Origin: Colius striatus
Taxonomy: Eukaryota > Chordata > Aves > Coliiformes > Coliidae
Assembly (NCBI RefSeq): GCF_028858725.1
Contig: NC_084774.1
Span: 1,638,001-1,702,000 of the forward strand
Length of the DNA stretch: 64,000 bases
Direction of reading: 5' to 3'
Under the pieces are notes generated by a model. The model worked only from the letters and a program-made list of their open reading frames with translations. It did not search any database and had not been told where the DNA came from. Both the position numbers and the translations under genes were made by a program. Below, one piece after another: positions 12,829-23,690 of the stretch (position 1 is the stretch's first letter; each line of letters starts with the position of its first letter).

Positions 12829-15800
12829 CTCGTGGCATTTTGAGGAAGGCTGGGGGAGCCAGGGTGATGGCTGCTGCCAGGGTGATGGTGGGAAGGATGA
12901 GCTGGAGCCTTGGGGAGAGGCAGGGGCTGTCAGGGGAGGAATGCCTGGCCATGACCCACAGCGCAGTGGCTGGGGTAGCAGCAGGGGCTGTCTCTGTCTC
13001 CCAGCACAGGAGGAAGCTGGATGCTGGGTGTTCACTAAGGCAGCGCTAAAGATGAGGTGGCCCATAGCCAGTGGCTGTTACTGGGGCAGCAGCTGCATTC
13101 CCCACCCCCTTTTCCTGCTGCACCAGCAGGGAGAGGGCAAAGCTTTGCCCCTGAGAGCTTCCTGCTTCTGCGTGGGCTCTGGCAGAGCTGCTGAGCTGCT
13201 GAGGAGGTGGCAGGGGTGAGGGGAGCTGCCATGCCCGTCCCTCACCAGCCCCTCGCTGCACGGGCAGCGACCCTGGCTGCCTGCACCCGGGTTCCCCATG
13301 CTGAGACACACACCCTAAAATTGCCCTGGGTCAAATTACTGGGCTCATCCACCCGCTGCTATTTCCTTCTGTCCCAAAGCCAAACGAGAAGCTTGTTGAA
13401 AACAAGGCGGCGTCAGGCAAAGGGCACCCTGAGTCAGAGCTGCTGGCCTGGGTCAGGCGGGGCTGCTGGCTGGGGAGGGAGGGAGGGACCCCACGCCATG
13501 GGGACAACAGCCAGCTTCTCCCCCGTGACTCCCCCGCGGGATCTGCCTCCCTGGGCAGCCTTCCCATCGGGACACGGCTGCCTGGCACTGGGCCGGCCCG
13601 CAGCCCTGTTTTGGTGTCTCCTGGCAGAAAGCTGCTGCTGACCCAAATTCTAAATATAGAAGCAAATCCATTTCTTTTCTGTAACGAATGCAAAAACATC
13701 CGCCCCATGCTCATCTTTGGGAAGCGGGTTGTTTTGTCAGCGAAGTGGAAACATAAACCCCAGATTTCTTTCAAGTGAGGTCACCTCCTGGCCGTGGCCA
13801 TTCCCAGAGCGCTCTCACGGTTATTTGCTGTAGGTGACTCCTCTGTGCTCCTCCACGGCTGCAAAGCACAAATCCCAGGTCCTGGAGTCTGTGCACCAAG
13901 GGCTTGCAGTAGAACGGGGGGTGGCTGGGACAGGGTGTCCTTCTGGGGAAAGAGAAAGAGCAGCTTCTGTGAGCACACGACTCAGAATGGCAGCGAGCCA
14001 CACGGCTCAAACGGGTGGTGGCCTGCGGGCGCCTGGGAGATGCAAGGAGGTCAGCCTGCTGCTGACCCATAGCCCCACGACACACAGGGCCACGGTGTGA
14101 AGTGCTGCTTCAGGTGCTCAGCAGTCACTAGTGTGACCCAGTGTCACTGGGAAGAATGACTGTTTCAGTGCTGCCTGGACTTGGGCTAAAACTCAGGCCA
14201 GGGACAGACAGCAGGACCAGCGCCAGCTCGGGATGCAGCACGGGGACCTGCGAGGGACCCAGAGCAGACAGCGGCGGCCGGAGGGACACCTGTGCTCAGT
14301 CCAGCCCAAATCCTGCAGCGATTTGCAAAGATCCAGTCACACTTCCTGGTCTGGTTTCCTTGTCAGAAGCTTTGGGTAGCTGGCCTCAGCATCTCTTTTT
14401 GTTCTTTTTGTCCTAGGGGATGGGTAGATGCTGAGAGCCCTGACTGATTCACATGGCATTTGTGGGCTGAAGCGAAGCACGTGTGTTACACACCAGCCCT
14501 GCACCTTGCCAGGAGCTACCAGCACTGCATCCCAAAACCTCTGGGCTGAAGCAGGAGCCAATGTGATCACCATCCCATTTGCAACCGTCACCCAGCTACA
14601 GCAAGAGCCGCTGGTGACGCAGCAGAGCCCGAGGCCTCCTGGCACAGCCTCATGCGTGACACAGAGAGGCTGCAGGTAACTCTCTGTTCCCTGTGGGCAT
14701 GTGATGTGCCCTCAGCCTCCCACTTGTCCTCTCCAGCCACAGCCACCTCAGGCCGTGCAGGTCAACTCACTGCAGCGTGACTTTCCTCAGCGACCCGATG
14801 GCCTCCAAGCTGGATCATCCCCTTTGGTAGGGTGAGTGTCCCTGCACCCTACCCGGATGCCACAGAGAAGTTGCACCTGTTTCCTTTCCTTTATTCAGTG
14901 TTGAGAGACATGGCTGTCCCTGGGGACCGAAGCGAGGGCCACCTCAAGCCCCACAGGCTGTCCCCACAAGCCCTATGGCACAGCCCAGCAGGCTGCATGC
15001 TGTGGTCCCTGGCTCGCGCTGGCAGCCTACTCACTGCAGGCTCACAGGCACCCGAGGGCTGGCTCAGCACCACTTCCCACCCCCAGCTGCTGCCCCAGCA
15101 CATCACAGCCATTTCCCTTTGCCACCTGGGCACTGCTGCCAGCCATCATTCAGCCCACCGGCCACAGCGCCCAGGGCCAGGCCCAGCGGCAGCCAGAGCC
15201 TCTGTGTGCTTCTCCCTGCAAAGCTCGCTCCTCTGCTTGGCTGCAGCAGCTTCCCCCCAGCCATCGACCACTGTGGCTAAAAACTGCCCTGGCACAGGGG
15301 CTGCCTGCCTTGCTTTGCAGTGAGAGACCGGGGTAGGGTGCAGCAGGGCCAGACGCGTTTCCCATCCCAATGGGGAGAGTCATCCCGTTACAGCAGCCCT
15401 TTCTGAGACTTGCCACGCGAACGGGACGGTTCCTCCTGGGAGATGTGTGACCCCAGCAAGGTTTGCTCGGATGCATTTATCTCTATCCACGCCTGTATGG
15501 CAGCGGGGTCGCAGGTGAATTCCCACAGTCCTGCTGCAGCCAGGAGGAGCCGTGTGTCACCACTCTGTGCGAAACAAGTGCTACCAAAAGCAACACAATG
15601 ACTCCCAGCAGCATGAGCCCTCAAGCAGGGACCAGTCTGGGGCTCGAGTCTGCTCTGCAGTGCAGCTCCTGGCGCCTCTGGCAGCCGCCGCATCGGGCAC
15701 CTCTGGCTCCCTGGGCACTCCCTGGGCCTGCCATGCTGGATGTGCCCTCCCCAGACATCCCACACGAGTGGGTTTTCTGCTTAGGAACGTTTCAGGCTGC

Positions 15801-16089
15801 ATGAGCTCCCCTGCCAGCAAAGCAGGGCATGAGCTCTGCCGGGCGGCCGCTCTCCTCTCGAAATGGTTTACAGCCTTCTTCAATTACAGAAGACTAAGTG
15901 TTATTTAATTTGTGACTGTGGGTAAAACGAGACTCAATTCAATTCTGCCTCTTGTGAATTTGCGATGGGGAATTCTCACCTGCCATGCCAGATGAGTCCT
16001 AACCGTACCACGCCTGACTCAGCCCCTCCGGCTGCCCCATTAATGACTGTTTTAACAAATGTTGTGTCTTTATATGGGCAATTTCCTGC
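12829..16089. other. Intergenic DNA upstream of the TP53INP2 island
   Basis: Unique G+C-rich sequence. No exon, mobile element or RNA gene was recognised. CpG density rises toward the right end, where the TP53INP2 island begins. Confidence 0.45.
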
Positions 16090-16559
16090 CGTGTGACCGG
16101 CTTGGCTCGATGTCAAAGCAGAGCTTGGTCCCGCGGCAGCCGAGGCCGCAGGTACCCGCCATCCCTCCGAGGGCCAGGCTGGGGCCGCTCCATCCATCCG
16201 TGCCCCGCAGCGGGAAGGAGCAGCGGGCCAGTCTCCCGGCCAGTCTCGGGCTCCGGTCCCCGCTCCCTCCGGCGCATCTCCTCGCCCGCGCCCTCCCCGG
16301 CCCCGCCGCTCCCAGCCGCCGCCGCAGCCCCCCGCACAGACTTCCCCACATCTTTAATGCTTTATTTTCCCCCTCTCTCAGTCCCCGTTGAGCCCTGGTT
16401 ACCTCGCCTTTCCCCGAGCGCACCCGGGGGCTTCCCAGCCTCTGCCTGCTCGCCCTTCGCCTCAGCCCGGCCCGGTCCCCCTAACCCCTGGGACAGGGCC
16501 AGTCTCGGGGCTGTGTGACCCCCCGGCTCGTCGCCTCGCAACCATTCCGAGCCGCCCCT

Positions 16560-16862
16560 CGCCCGGGGCCGAGTGGGGCTGGACGGGGCCGAGCGGGGCT
16601 GGACGGGGCCGAGCGGGGCTGAACGGGACCGAGCGGGGCCGAACGGGGTTGAGTGAGGCTGGACTGGGCTGAGCGAGGCTGAATGGGACCGAGCGGGGTC
16701 GATCGGGGCCGAACAGGGTCGATCGGGGCCGAAGAGGGTGGAGCGGGACCGAACGGGGTGGGGCGGGACCAAGAGGGGCCGAAGGGAGCCGAGTAGGGCC
16801 GAAGGGAGCCGAGCAGAGCCGAAGGGAGCCGAGCAGAGCCGAAGGGAGCCGAGCGCAGCCGA
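16560..16862 (+). repeat. Minisatellite of about 20-bp units upstream of TP53INP2
   Basis: Degenerate head-to-tail copies of a GAGCGGGGCCGAACGGGGCC-like unit; the downstream third changes to GAGCCGAAGGGAGCCGAGCA copies. It is CpG-rich with G runs at every unit. The array ends about 80 bases before the GC and CCAAT boxes of the promoter, so copy number would change promoter-proximal spacing only upstream of the core. Confidence 0.85.
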
Positions 16863-17139
16863 ACTCCGCCCGCCAGCCGCCGGCCGCATGCCGGAGCCCC
16901 CTGAGGCGGGACGGGGGCGGAGCCTCCTCCCTCCCACTGCCCTTTCCCATTGGCCGCTTCCCCGCCGGGGGGCGGAGCCTCCTTTGTGACGTCACGATCA
17001 GCTGTCGGAAGGTCCCCGATTAGTTGCGGGGGGGGAGCGGCGGGGCCTCGGCACAAGCGCCGCGCCATCGGCACCGGACAACCGGCACCTACCTCACGCC
17101 TTTCCCGCCGCTCCCCTTCGCGCTGCCCTTACCGGCGAG
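16861..17139 (+). promoter_or_regulatory. TP53INP2: TP53INP2 CpG-island promoter and noncoding first exon
   Basis: Dense CpG, GC boxes (GGGGCGG at 16914-16920 and 16969-16975), an inverted CCAAT box (ATTGG, 16949-16953), a perfect CRE (TGACGTCA, 16987-16994) and an E-box (CAGCTG, 16999-17004) precede a donor GCGAG/GTGAGT at 17139/17140. No ATG-led frame of note lies just before the donor, so this is read as a noncoding first exon starting near 17030-17060. No TATA box is obvious. The transcription start is inferred and cannot be fixed from the sequence. The CRE suggests a cAMP/CREB input. Confidence 0.7.
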
Positions 17140-17377
17140 GTGAGTCCGCTGCCGAACGAGCCGGGGGGGCGGGGGGCGAGCCGGGGCGAGCGGAGCTCTC
17201 AGCGCAGCGCTGTCCTGCCGCGGGGTGGGGGCAGGGAGAAGGGGGACCCCGCCGCCGGACCCCCCTCCCCTCGCCCCCGCGGGAGGACAGCGGCTCGTTC
17301 CCCCCTTCCCCCCCCCCCCCGGCGCCTGTTGTTTGTTTCTTCATCAGCGGATTAAGACTCGAGGTTGGGCTCGTCTC

Positions 17378-17440
17378 CCATTGGCTCCGCGGGTGTGACG
17401 TCAGCCTCATTTGCATATGACATTGAGACGTCATAAAGCC
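17378..17440 (+). promoter_or_regulatory. Compact element cluster in TP53INP2 intron 1 (CCAAT, two CREs, octamer)
   Basis: Within about 60 bases lie an inverted CCAAT box (ATTGG, 17380-17384), a perfect CRE TGACGTCA (17396-17403), an octamer ATTTGCAT (17409-17416) and a near-CRE AGACGTCA (17426-17433), followed by a TATA-like CATAAA. CRE centres are 30 bases apart, about three helical turns. This could be a second promoter or an intronic enhancer. Motif matching is by eye only. Confidence 0.5.
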
Positions 17441-19497
17441 CCCAAATACATCCCACCCCCCCAACCCCCCCCTTGCCCCCCCCCCCCCCTTCCCGCGTTG
17501 TCCCGCAGTGACCTGGCGCTGTCCCGAGGGCGGTAAAGCCGCGGTCCCGCGTGGCTGTCGCTGCGTGTCGGGTCTGTTCCTTCCCCTCCGCGATACCCCG
17601 CTCTGCGACCCCCCGCGGTGCTTAGTTAGAAGCTCTTTTAGGCGCAAAACGCGGCTTTTCGGTGCTTTCCGAGATCCCCCCGCTCCCTCGTCCCGCCGCT
17701 CTCCGGGTCTCGGCTGCGCGGTGCGGGGTTGTGCGTGTGGAGCGTGACTGTGGTGGTCGTGAAGGAGCTGTGGGCAGGGGGCGCAGGGCACTGGCAGTGC
17801 CAGGCGGAGGGGCTGTGCCCTCGCATCGCACCGTGCCACCTGTACCGGGCTGCCGAGCCCGCGGCTGCCGTGGGTACCACACCTAGAGGCTGCTTTTGTG
17901 GGTGATGCTCCGAGTGTGCCCGCTTTGGGACAGCTCTGAGGTGTCCTCAGCCCTCAAAACACCGCGGCTGGGAAGGGTTTCGTGACCTTGGCAGCTTGGC
18001 TGAGCCAGGGATGCCCCGGGCACTGAACCTGCTCCCAGCGGAGGGGGCTCAGCAGCTGATAACAGTGCACTCTGTGGAGTGTAACTGCAGAACCACGTTA
18101 AAAAGGCACATAGTTGCTTTTGTTATTTAAAACACACATGTCTGTAGGTTGGTGTCTCACGTGCAGGGGGGCTGCAGCCTTGCTTGGAAAGCCTCAGCAA
18201 AGGCCCAGGCTCCCAGCCCCTGGTGCTCCAGGCTCCCAAGCTCCCAGTCCCTGGTGCTGGCAGCAGCTCTGGGGAGAGCTGAGCAAATTCGGACAAGCCT
18301 TTGATGGGATAGGAAACCATCCCTGAAACAGGTGCTGGGCTCAGGTACAGGACTGTGCTGCACCTTCTCACTGTGCTTCAGCTACCAAGTGCCAAGAACA
18401 GGGTTTTTTGCTCTAAACTAAACATTTCCTCTCCTTTTACATTCTGCTCCCCACCCACCGCCAAAAAAGCCGACACAAAAGGCTTCTGCTGTAGCTCACT
18501 GTCACCATTAGGGACCCGTTGCATCAAATCGGTGCTTATCTGGCTGAGCACAAAGGGAAAAATCGTAATGGAAGTTTTTCCCCTCGAGACTGAAGCGATA
18601 TCACCTGCTTCAGCAAGACTGGAAAAACCTGAGCCATGAGCTCTTATCTGAGAGCCGCTGAGCACTAATTGCAGAGCAGGCGGCTCTCAGCCCAGCGCAC
18701 GCACGGCCCCAGGAGGGAGCTCAGGGCTCCTTTGGGATCAAAGTCCAGCCCACAGCCGGTGCTGAGCCTCCTGAGATGTGGGAGGATGGGATAGGAGCTT
18801 CACCTTGCACATCCTGGAGCTTCGAAAAGCTCACCAACAGCTCATGGCAAATCTGACAATCCCCTGGTTGCTCCAACCCTGCCAACCCAGCCCCTGCCAG
18901 GCTCCCCAGGGCTCTGTGTGATGACATCAAACAGCAGAAGGTCAGGTTTATCCTTGGGCAAGGACCTTCCTGCTGCAGCCACACAAGGAAGCCAGTGCAG
19001 AGGGGGACGCTTGATCCTAGAAAACCACCACCCCTCCTGCCTCCCCCTTCTTCAGGTGGGGTCTGGGGGAGCGTGTGGGGCTCCAGCCCACACCGAGCTC
19101 CTGGGCTGGCTGGGGAAAGCCCCAGGTGCTGCCTTGGGCTGCTGTAAATAGTGACAAGGAGGTTTTTTGGGGGATTTTCCTGAGTACTCTCTGCCTTCCT
19201 CACCTTCCCTGCTCCGCAGTGGAGGAGGCTTTGCCTGGGGGGCTGCCTCTGCTTTGCTGGGCTCAGTCCATGCTGGTGGGGTCCAGCTCTGTGCCTGTGG
19301 CCACTGCTACCCGAGAGCCTCATGGCCAAGGCTGCTGGTGAGCCGAGGGATCAGCAGGAGGTGCAGGGCAGCTACTGAGTGACCAAATGCATTAATACAG
19401 CCCTGCCAAACTGTCCTGGGCAAGCTCCTGCCAGCTCTGGCCCTTTCCTCGGTGGGGACAGCACAGGGATGCTTCACTGGTCATTCACTGGTCCTTC

Positions 19498-20016
19498 CCC
19501 TCTCCTTTGCCTTGGGGAGGCCTCATCTGGAGCCCTGTGCCCAGTTCTGGGCTCCACAGCTCCAGAGGGACAGGGAACTGCTGGAGAGAGGCCAGTGCAG
19601 AGCCACCAAGATGCTGAGGGGATGGAACGTGTGTGTGAGGAGGAAAGGCTGCAGCCCTGGGGCTGTTCAGCCTGGGGAAGGGAAGCCTGGGTCGGGATCT
19701 CAGCAACACTAAGTACTTAAAGGGTGGGTGTCAGGAGGATGAGGCCACACTTTTTTTTCTGTGGTGTCAGTAATTGGCACAAGCTGGAACACAAAAAGTT
19801 CCACTGGCACAAGGAGAAGCTCCTTTGGTGCTGAGGTGAGGGAGCCCTGGCCCAGGCTGCCCAGGGAGTGTGTGGAGGCTCCTTCTGGGAGGTTTCCAAA
19901 CCTACCAGGACACGTTCCTGTGCCCCTGAGCGAGGGGAACCGGCTTTGGCAGGGGCTGGGGCTGGAGCAGCTCTGCAGGGCCCTTCCAGCCCCCAGCAGC
20001 CTGGGATTCTGTGATT
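19498..20016 (+). mobile_element. CR1 LINE 3' end (plus orientation)
   Basis: Follows the CR1 3' ORF2-to-UTR consensus: CCTCATCTGGAGCCCTGTG, CCAGTTCTGGGCTCC, GGGAACTGCTGGAGAGAGG, GGCTGTTCAGCCTGG, then a GGATTCTGTGA-like 3' terminus. It is 5'-truncated as usual and carries no intact reverse transcriptase. It is nearly identical, in opposite orientation, to the copy at 24391-25110. Confidence 0.9.
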
Positions 20017-22319
20017 TTTGGGGGTGATGTTGGGCCCCCCCAGCTGCCCAACCTGCTGCTTCACTTGATGTCTGTGCCCTGTTCAGGATTTTGGTACACC
20101 CAGCATGGCGAGGGCAGCCTGTGAAACATTTAGGTAGAATGAGCTGAGAATCCCATTTCCCAGGGCTGCAGGAGGGCAGCAGCTGCTCTGTCCCCCCAGC
20201 AGTGCCCGCGCCGGGTACCCTCAGCCATGGCCAGGCAGCGCCGCTTGCCCCTGCCCCTCTCCAGCAGCATCCCTCCCACCAGCCAGCAGTGCTGCAGTGT
20301 CAGGGAGCCCGTGTCCATCCCCGAGGGCAGCTGCTGCTCCTGCAGCCTGTGGCTGTGGGAGCTGTGGGCGCAGGGCAGGTCCCGCTGGGCAGGCTCTGGC
20401 GCGTCCCGGGGCGCTGCTGCCCATCCTGCTGCCTATTCTTAGCTCCTGGGGTTATTTGCAGTGATGGTGACTCAGAAAACTAATTATTGTCTCGAGGTTT
20501 CTGAAAGGGGGGGGGGTGAATAACTTCATGTGTTATGGTTTCCTGACTCCTACTTGGAATTTGAATATTTAATGCACCCTGGGTAGCTGGAAAAGGACTT
20601 TCTGGAAGGATGCTGAGAAACTTCATTAGGAAACTCATCTGTCACCTGTGGGCTGTTCCCTGGTGCTGGCAGCAGCCTGGGCTGGGGCTGGTGTGCTGAG
20701 GAAAGGGCTGATGGAAGCCTGGGAAGGGTGGCAGCTGTCCCATGGTGGTGGCTCTGGTAGGGGACGTGTGGTTTCTGGGGCAGCTCAGCCCCAAGGATGT
20801 GGTGCATGGGCCCAGCACCGGCCAGACCTCCCCCACAGATGTGGGCTGTCTGGAAGAGATGGGTGGGCTGGAATGAGGCACCAGAGGGGCAGGAGAAGCC
20901 ATGTCCTGCACCAAACTGCTGCTGTGGGCACCATCTCTGCCTGGTGGCAGGGCACGACTTGGGCAGCAGTGACACAGATCCCCTGGCAGGAACATGCTGG
21001 CGTCTGTCCTGCGAGGCTGCTGGCCACAGGTCCCCTGCTCTACGAGGGGCAAACGTTTGCTGCAGACAAAGTGGGGGCTTCCCAAAATCCTGGAGAACCT
21101 TTGGAGCTCCATCTGCTAATCAAGCCAGGGAAGAGCCTGCTGGCAACTGCAGGCTCTGAGGTCGTGTGTGGCTGTTCGGTAGCAGATGGCCAAGGAGCCT
21201 TTTGCCTTGTGAAGGGCTGAGAAAGTCACTCAGCCCTTGGTGGTGCTGACATTGAGGAGCTGATGTTCTCGGTCGCTTGCAGAGTGTCTGGAGTGGCTGC
21301 AGGGCAGTGCACTGATCCCACTGGCCAGGCAGGCTGTCTCTGTCCTGGGGTGGGTGCTGCAAGCTCTGCCCTGCCCCGTTAGCCCCACCATGGGCCATGG
21401 TACAGCGTGGACCCCCTCACACTCACCACACACTCCTCAGCACAGCAAGAGGGGTAGCAGTGGCTGACTTAAATTCTTTGGGAGACGATCCTTTAGAATG
21501 TCTTAGCTCAACTCTTGCTCTCAGGGGAGCTTTTAACTCTTTCCTCCTGTCCCCAGAGCTCCCTTGCCCTTTGCCTCAGCCCTCCCTACATACTGTGGGC
21601 TTGCCCTGGGGCGGGATGGTCCTGCCAGAGCCTTACCAGAGGGCTGGCCGTGTGTGACAGCGTGGTTATCACAGCTTTTGATTATAGGCAGGGAAAATGT
21701 GGGAGGTGGGACAATGATGGTCTCTGCTCTGCCTTGTGCCTTCAGAAAGGGAAGTTGTCTGGGGGTTAGGGCAGGCACCTGTGGAGTTCAGACACCAGCT
21801 CCTGTTGTGCACCCTGTGACTTTTTCTAGTCGCTAAGGAGGGGGTGCTGGGGCATGAGTGCTGCTCCCAGGGCAGGGGAGCAGACCAGCTTTGCTGCTGT
21901 CCAGGGGAAGCTACTGTCAAGTATTAACAAAAACCAGATGCTTTCTGCTCTCAGGTTTGACTGCCAGTTATCCTTCGGCTTTGACAGAGGCCGAGCTCCT
22001 TGCTGGGGGCTCTCGGAGCCAGGCTGGAGCAGGGGGCAGTGCTGGGGAGCTGTCAGGGCCAGGAGCTGTGGCAGGGCAGTGTGTGGGGAGCACAGTCTTG
22101 CAGCCAGCTCCTGCCAGGCTGCCCTTGCTCATGCAAGGGGGAAATCTGTGCCTGTGTCTGAGCTTGGCCTGTGCTCACTGCTTGGAAGCCTTTGTGGGTG
22201 ACGGCTGCAGCTGGACAGGGGCCACTGGCCTCCCCCTGGCCAGCGCTTGTGCCCGGCCCTGTGCTGCTGTGCCAGGCAGGTCCAGGGAAGGGAGGGTGGA
22301 ACATCAGTGTCCCTGGCAG

Positions 22320-22430
22320 TGAGAGACACCACACTGAACACAGCACTCAAGGTGCAGCCTCACCAGGGCCCAGCACAGGGGCAGGATCGTGCCCTGACGC
22401 TGCAGCCTCTGTGCCAGGAGCTGGGGGTTT
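22320..22430 (-). mobile_element. CR1 LINE fragment (minus orientation)
   Basis: The motifs CACTGAACACAGCACTCAAGG and GCAGCCTCACCAGGGCCCAG are the reverse complement of the CR1 segment just upstream of the 3' UTR. Only about 110 bases are recognisable. Confidence 0.75.
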
Positions 22431-23373
22431 CCCCTCTGAGTGCCCCCAGGTGATGTGCCAAGCAGGGCAGCACGCAGCTGCCCCACTCCTCACAGCTCAC
22501 TCTGGGTGGCATTTGGATGCCCTTTAATGCCTCTGGACCAAGAAGTGTTTTCTCTGCACAGGTTGTGTTCTTTGTGCTGCACAGTTCGATCTGCAGCTTG
22601 TGGCTGCCTCTCTCGGAGCTTTGCAGCCATTAATAAAATGAGTGAGGCCAAACCTTCCCTGAGCTGGGGGAGTGTGTGTGTTGGGCAAAGGTGGAGCAGG
22701 GGGTTGGCACCAGCCCCTGCTCAGCCTGAGCTGATGCCTGAGTGCTCGGGGCTGACACAGCCCAGAGCCCAGTGCTCTGAGGCCCGTCCCAAGGGGCAGT
22801 GATGGCCCATGTGATGGCACCTGGGACTGTGTCACTTTGTGGGGCAGGAGGGTGGCAGGGAAGCACAGGCACACTGCAGAGAGACACCCACAGCGCTCAG
22901 AACTCAGCCAGGCTTGGGCAGGCACAGGCAGAGCAAAAGGCTGCTGAGGGCTCCTGGGGGGCAGCAGGAGGAGGGCAGGCCCTGCAGTGGTGGGGTGGCT
23001 TGTGCCATCATCCTCAGGCAGGACAACAGCAGAGCAGCGTTTGCCTTGCCCGAGCAGCAAAGCTCGATGCCAGCCATGCTTGGTGGCTGCCTGGGCCCAG
23101 CCTGGCTCAGGGAGTGTTTGGCTGCCATGTCCCCAGCCCATGCGTGCCCAGGGCATGCTGATGTGCCCTGCAGGGGCTGCAGGGGGAACACACAGCCCTT
23201 CACTGCTGCTCTTGGATGTGGTGCATGATGCCCTTGATGGTGCCAGAAGCTGGGATGGGCCACATGAGCCACCTTTGGATCTCACCCCCCAGCCCATCCA
23301 CACCCCTGAGGTACAGGAGGTCCACGATGCCAACCAGTCCAACTGCATCATCCTTTTCCTGTCTCTTCCACAG

Positions 23374-23690
23374 GCCTTTGCACTGAAGCCAAGTAAAGAA
23401 CCTCAGAATTGCACTACACACTGTCTAACCCAGCAGCAAAACTCCTCCAGCACTGAGCCCACCCGTGCCAGCAGTGCCCCTCGCTGCCCGCTGCTCCCCC
23501 CCACGCCTGGAAGCTGGTGCTCACCAGGAGCTCCAATTCACCAGCCAGCCCACCCAGCCACTGCCCACCATGTTTCAGCGTCTCACCAGCCTCTTCTTCA
23601 GTGACAGCAACACGCCAGAAGGCCTGGAGGAGCCCAAACCCTTCGTGGAGGAGGAGGAAGAGGAGGGATGGCTCGTAATTGATCTTGCAG
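23374..23690 (+). CDS. TP53INP2: TP53INP2 first coding exon (5' UTR 23374-23569, CDS 23570-23690)
   Basis: A strong pyrimidine tract ending in CAG at 23371-23373 opens the exon. The ATG at 23570 lies in a good Kozak context (CCCACCATG). The 121 coding bases give residues 1-40 plus one base of codon 41, ending at the donor GTGAGG. They carry the conserved N-terminus, a Glu run (27-32) and the LIR core WLVI at residues 34-37. The 5' UTR portion is 196 bases long and is inferred from the acceptor alone. Confidence 0.9.

Larger units (their letters stand above)
16090..17500. other. CpG island spanning the TP53INP2 5' end
   Basis: CpG dinucleotides become dense from about 16090 and stay so to about 17750, in contrast to the CpG-poor flank. 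The island covers the 20-bp array, the core promoter, the first exon and the start of intron 1. Two long poly-C runs (17308-17320 and 17476-17489) lie in its downstream part. Confidence 0.75.
17140..23373 (+). other. TP53INP2: TP53INP2 intron 1
   Basis: Runs from the donor GTGAGT at 17140 to the acceptor at 23373. It holds the second half of the CpG island, the intronic CRE cluster, a plus-oriented CR1 (19498-20016) and a small minus-oriented CR1 piece (22320-22430). No coding exon was recognised in the rest. Confidence 0.7.

Noticed and set aside
1-16089. PIGU or MAP1LC3A exons expected from human gene order
   Set aside because: I looked for these because they lie upstream of TP53INP2 in human. 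No recognisable coding block or CpG-island start was found; they probably lie left of the window.
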